Positions 42,966 to 45,376 of a stretch of DNA of 45,376 nt are shown here, piece after piece. The DNA is from Tianweitania sp. UT-5YL-CI-8 (lineage in GTDB: Bacteria > Pseudomonadota > Alphaproteobacteria > Rhizobiales > Rhizobiaceae), in the NCBI RefSeq assembly GCF_030010215.1, contig NZ_JASCRR010000004.1, positions 138,822 through 184,197 on the forward strand. Reading direction: 5' to 3'. The position numbers were made by a program, and so were the translations under genes. The notes beneath the pieces were generated by a model. The model had not been told where the DNA came from and did not search any database. It saw only the letters and a list, made by a program, of their open reading frames with translations. Position 1 is the stretch's first letter. Each line of letters begins with the position of its first letter.

Positions 42966-43659
42966 GGATCGTATCCTTGTCCTTCATGGTTCGTGTCGCC
43001 CGGCGGATGCGTTCCGCCAGGTCGTGTTCGGTCCCGCGCGCCGCGTCCCGCTTGCGCACCAGTTGTGCGAAACCCTCCGCCACCACGGCGCGGGCATCGC
43101 TTCGCGTCAGCCCCGCATCCCGCGTGAGCCAGCGTTCGAATTCGCGGACGCTCGGCAGCATCCCCTTGACGGCCGCGACCCGCGCATCCGGCAGCATTGG
43201 AAAGGTCACCACCGAGATTTCCCAGAGGTCGGCCTCCAGGATGCGGCGCACGCCGCTTCCCGCATCCTTGCGCGCCTTGACGGTGCGAAAGCCGATGGAC
43301 AATCCGTCCAGCGCACCGCCGCGCATCAGGCTCAGCACCTCTCGCGCCCGCGTCACGCCTGCGGCCAGCCTGCCGCGCACGAACAGGCCGCGTTCATCCT
43401 CGCGCAGTTCTGTCCAGGTGCCGATCGGCTCGCCTGGGTCGTGCTGGAACAGCATGCGGATGCCGCCCGCCCCGCGCGTCCGCAGCGATTTGGCGAAAGC
43501 GCCGCGCTCGACGATATCGTTGCCGAGATCGACCTTGCCGAACAGACTGGCATAGCCGTGGAAGCTGCCGTCCTGCGCCACCGCATCGAGCGCCACGTCG
43601 AGAAACTTGGATTCGCCAGGCATCGTCATGGCCTCACGCGCCTTCGGGATGAACGTCAT
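42949..43659 (-). CDS. GTA gp4: HK97-family prohead protease
   Basis: The 236-residue protease (family U35) has the expected GYASLFGKVDLGNDIVERGAF, MLFQHDPGEPIGTW, with a catalytic-region His, and GGALDGLSIGFRTVKARK containing the Ser. It matures the capsid by cutting off the N-terminal delta domain. The start at 43659 is supported by GGAG upstream. A GTG at 43674 and ATGs at 43629 and 43623 are alternatives. It overlaps the upstream membrane gene by 26 bases and the capsid gene by 17. Confidence 0.93.
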   Translation of the reverse strand: MTFIPKAREAMTMPGESKFLDVALDAVAQDGSFHGYASLFGKVDLGNDIVERGAFAKSLRTRGAGGIRMLFQHDPGEPIGTWTELREDERGLFVRGRLAAGVTRAREVLSLMRGGALDGLSIGFRTVKARKDAGSGVRRILEADLWEISVVTFPMLPDARVAAVKGMLPSVREFERWLTRDAGLTRSDARAVVAEGFAQLVRKRDAARGTEHDLAERIRRATRTMKDKDTIHDRHR

Positions 43660-43978
43660 GTCGCTTGTCTCCACCGGTTCTGCGTTCGAGCGTCTTGAGG
43701 ATGAAGCCGATGGCCCACCAGCCGAACAGGCTTGCGATGGCCGAGCCGATCAGCACGCGTTCGGCCGGGCCGACGCTGCCTGTGATGCCAAGCTCGGTCA
43801 CAACCTTCACGCCCACCGTCGAGCCGAACACCACGCCGCAGATCACGCCGACGGCGAAGCGGATCGCCGCGTCGCGGCGTCCCTGCGGCAGCACATAGGC
43901 CAGCGAAACAGCCGATCCGGCCACCGCGCCGCCCGCCTTGGCCAGCCACAGCCAATGCTCGTTCGTCCAATCCGTCAT
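43634..43978 (-). CDS. Small three-helix membrane protein between portal and protease
   Basis: The 114-residue protein has about three hydrophobic segments (9-30, 38-58 and 75-95) and a charged C terminus (TLERRTGGDKRHDVHPEGA). The ATG overlaps the portal stop (ATGA), and the frame runs 26 bases into the protease gene, so it is an integral part of the operon. It recalls the small rhizobial proteins annotated DUF6107 next to portal genes, though I cannot verify this. The three-helix topology is also that of LydA-like holins. No equivalent occurs at this place in R. capsulatus, as far as I know. Confidence 0.75.
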   Translation of the reverse strand: MTDWTNEHWLWLAKAGGAVAGSAVSLAYVLPQGRRDAAIRFAVGVICGVVFGSTVGVKVVTELGITGSVGPAERVLIGSAIASLFGWWAIGFILKTLERRTGGDKRHDVHPEGA

Positions 43979-45183
43979 GACTTGTCTCCTCGCAGCCCCA
44001 GCGGCTGGTATCCCACCGCCTCGCGTTTCTCGTCCTCGGTCAGGAAATCCGCGGCCCCCAGCCGCTTCCACAGCGCCTCGCGTTCCACCGCCAGGCCCTC
44101 GATCCGGTCGGCGTCGAACCAGAGCCGCAAGCCGGGCTGGAACACCGGGCCAAGCCATGCGGAAAACTCCTTCGCCGTCCGAGCCACCAGAGGCAGCACG
44201 GTCAGGCGGTAGAAGGCGCGGTTGGCCTCCTGATAGTTGGAATAGGTGCTGTCGCCGGGAATGCCGAGCAGCATTGGCGGCACGCCCAGAGCGAGCGCGA
44301 TGTCGCGGCTCGCCGAATGCTTCGCCTCGATGAAATCCATGTCCTTGGGCGACAGGCTCATCGCCTTCCAGTCCAGCCCGCCTTCCAGCAGCAGCGGCCG
44401 CCCCGCGCCATGCGCGCCGGTATAGCCTTGCTCCAGTTCCGTCTTCAGCCGGTCGTACTGGTCCTCGCTAAGATTGCCGCCTTCCTTCGGCGCATAGACC
44501 AGCGCGCCCGAAGGCCGCGCCGAATTGTCGAGCAGCGCCTTGTTCCAGCGCCCGGCGGCATTGTGCGTGTCGAGCGCCACGAGCGCTGCCTCCACCGGCG
44601 CAAAGCCGTAATGGTCGTCGAGTGGATGGAACAGGCTCAGATGCGCCGCCCCGCCCGGGGCCAGCGGCACACGCCGTTTGCCGCCCCCTTGGCCGCTTCC
44701 CTGGCGATATTCCAACGCGGTCGGCCAACCGTTGTCGTCAGCCACCACCGACACCCGGTCGGGCCGCAGCAGATGCAATTCGCGCGCCGTCCCGGCATCG
44801 ATCGTTTCCGGATAGGCGTTGCCCGACAAAAGCAGATGCCCGTACAGCGTCTCCATGAAACCGGCGCCCGCCTGCCGCGCATTCGGCCGGTCGAGCAGAT
44901 TGAGCAGCGGATGCTCGGTCAGTTCGGTCGTGCCCTCGTAAAGCAGCCAGGGAATCGCGGCTGCGGTCTCCGCCACCAGGCGCACCGCCCGATGCACGAT
45001 CGGGTTGCGCATGAAGCCCTCGCGCGACAGCGCCGCATAATCCCGGCGCGTCCAGTTGGCTTCGCCCTGCGCATGCAGCGCGATGAATCCGGTCTGTCCG
45101 GCATGTTTGTGTTCGGCGTGTTTGCGTTCGACGCGCGCGGCGGCGATCCCCGCTTTACGAGGCCAAGGCCATGTCCAAGCCAT
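43975..45183 (-). CDS. GTA gp3: HK97-family portal protein
   Basis: The 402-residue portal protein forms the dodecameric ring through which DNA enters and leaves the head. Family landmarks are FMRNPIVHRAVRLVAETAAA, HPLLNLLDRPN, LLLSGNAYPE, FHPLDDHYGFAPVEAAL, RDIALALGVPPMLLGIPG and YSNYQEANRAFYR. The length is typical of the GTA version. AGAGGAG is placed ideally before the ATG. The upstream 193 bp to the window edge hold a repeat and a hairpin element instead of the expected terminase gene end. Confidence 0.95.
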   Translation of the reverse strand: MAWTWPWPRKAGIAAARVERKHAEHKHAGQTGFIALHAQGEANWTRRDYAALSREGFMRNPIVHRAVRLVAETAAAIPWLLYEGTTELTEHPLLNLLDRPNARQAGAGFMETLYGHLLLSGNAYPETIDAGTARELHLLRPDRVSVVADDNGWPTALEYRQGSGQGGGKRRVPLAPGGAAHLSLFHPLDDHYGFAPVEAALVALDTHNAAGRWNKALLDNSARPSGALVYAPKEGGNLSEDQYDRLKTELEQGYTGAHGAGRPLLLEGGLDWKAMSLSPKDMDFIEAKHSASRDIALALGVPPMLLGIPGDSTYSNYQEANRAFYRLTVLPLVARTAKEFSAWLGPVFQPGLRLWFDADRIEGLAVEREALWKRLGAADFLTEDEKREAVGYQPLGLRGDKS

Positions 45184-45217
45184 GTCGGCTCCTCTGTTGA
45201 AATTGTGTTGGCGGGCG

Positions 45218-45256
45218 GCTCAGCGCCTGCGCGAAAACTCGTCAAAGCGTGGCGAA
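45218..45256. repeat. 39-bp direct repeat, copy 1
   Basis: The 39 bp beginning GCTCAGCGCCTGCGCG are repeated exactly at 45338-45376, a period of 120 bp. The hairpin element copy 2 lies between the two copies. The gap between portal and the presumed terminase may therefore be a tandem array of 120-bp units that continues off the window. Confidence 0.95.
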
Positions 45257-45259
45257 AAT

Positions 45260-45326
45260 GGCGCTTTCGAGAACCGTAGCGCAGCGTACTTTTGGGTACG
45301 TGAGCAACGGAAGCGCAGAAAGTGCC
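45260..45326. repeat. 67-nt hairpin element, copy 2
   Basis: The outer stem is GGCGCTTTC/GAAAGTGCC, the middle stem CCGT/ACGG, and the inner stem GCGTAC/GTACGT with a 6-nt loop. It differs from copy 1 at 12 of 67 positions; every difference in the stems keeps the pairing. It lies upstream of the portal gene. Confidence 0.85.
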
Positions 45327-45337
45327 GTTTGCAGACC

Positions 45338-45376
45338 GCTCAGCGCCTGCGCGAAAACTCGTCAAAGCGTGGCGAA
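45338..45376. repeat. 39-bp direct repeat, copy 2 (reaches the window edge)
   Basis: This is an exact copy of 45218-45256. It stops at the window edge, so its true length and the number of further copies are unknown. Confidence 0.95.

Larger units (their letters stand above)
32471..45183 (-). mobile_element. Gene transfer agent (GTA, RcGTA-like) structural gene cluster, right end open
   Basis: Seventeen minus-strand genes encode a headful-packaging, siphovirus-like particle in the order known for Rhodobacter capsulatus GTA: portal, protease, capsid, adaptor, stopper, tail terminator, tail tube, two chaperones, tape measure, distal tail, hub, peptidase and the giant gp15. GTA hallmarks are the very short tape measure, the DUF2460/DUF2163/NlpC-P60/TIM-barrel tail-tip set, intact reading frames, and no integrase, repressor, replication or attachment-site features. 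The large terminase (gp2) and gp1 should lie to the right of the window. Three small extra genes are woven into the cluster. Such clusters are vertically inherited in this group and package random host DNA. Confidence 0.92.

Noticed and set aside
44919-45365. 148-codon minus-strand frame spanning the repeat region and the portal start
   Set aside because: It runs through the 39-bp repeats and hairpin (its product repeats LTSFRAGAE-like residues) and then overlaps the portal gene out of frame. The portal start with its ribosome binding site is the real gene.
32471-45376. Ordinary temperate prophage
   Set aside because: No integrase, repressor, replication genes or attachment repeats. The gene set, order and short tape measure are those of a gene transfer agent. 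The part beyond the right edge was not seen.

Overview
This is a GC-rich, densely coded stretch of an alphaproteobacterial chromosome. It most resembles the order Hyphomicrobiales (Rhizobiales), probably a Mesorhizobium/Phyllobacteriaceae-like organism. The evidence is the cycHJKL (ccmIEFH) operon next to a feuP/feuQ-type two-component system, the degP - response regulator - histidine kinase - glnE - PleC-like kinase order known from rhizobia, and a gene transfer agent (GTA) cluster of the Rhodobacter capsulatus type. No tRNA, rRNA, CRISPR array, insertion sequence or integrase was seen.

Layout. 1-211: a perfect 7-bp tandem repeat with inverted copies after it. 309-5552 (+): a small exported protein, AMP nucleosidase, an endonuclease/exonuclease/phosphatase protein, an FMN-dependent L-lactate dehydrogenase and D-Ala-D-Ala ligase. 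5573-12584: an AT-richer small membrane gene, a terminator, ETF-ubiquinone oxidoreductase, an exported protein, a family-4-like uracil-DNA glycosylase that lacks two Fe-S ligands, a DMT exporter, and an orphan xanthine-dehydrogenase-family large subunit. 12717-18338: aminopeptidase N, a PleC-like PAS kinase behind a cluster of GANTC sites, and an exported four-EF-hand protein. 18401-25196 (-): DegP, an OmpR-type regulator, its kinase and GlnE, the last three tightly coupled. 25312-29350 (-): the cytochrome c maturation operon ccmIEFH. 29447-32395 (-): a 17-kDa-type surface lipoprotein and the feuN-feuP-feuQ module.

32471-45183 (-): an almost complete GTA structural cluster. Read in its own direction (right to left) it holds portal (gp3), a small membrane protein, prohead protease (gp4), major capsid (gp5), adaptor (gp6), stopper (gp7), a 65-codon ORF, tail terminator (gp8), tail tube (gp9), two tail chaperones (gp10, gp10.1), a very short tape measure (gp11), distal tail protein (gp12), hub (gp13), NlpC/P60 peptidase (gp14), the giant fibre/hub protein (gp15), and a holin-like peptide. 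The terminase would lie beyond the right edge. Nearly all genes overlap or abut by a few bases. The exception is a 198-bp gap after the capsid gene, which holds a strong intrinsic terminator and a 67-nt hairpin element. A second copy of that hairpin sits upstream of the portal gene, and the differences between the two copies preserve base pairing.

The most interesting signals are the covarying hairpin pair and internal terminator in the GTA cluster, the three small extra genes coupled into that cluster, the CcrM-type GANTC cluster before the PleC-like kinase, a PhoP-box-like direct repeat before feuN, and the Fe-S-ligand-deficient uracil-DNA glycosylase. Family and synteny statements come from memory of these families; no database search was run.
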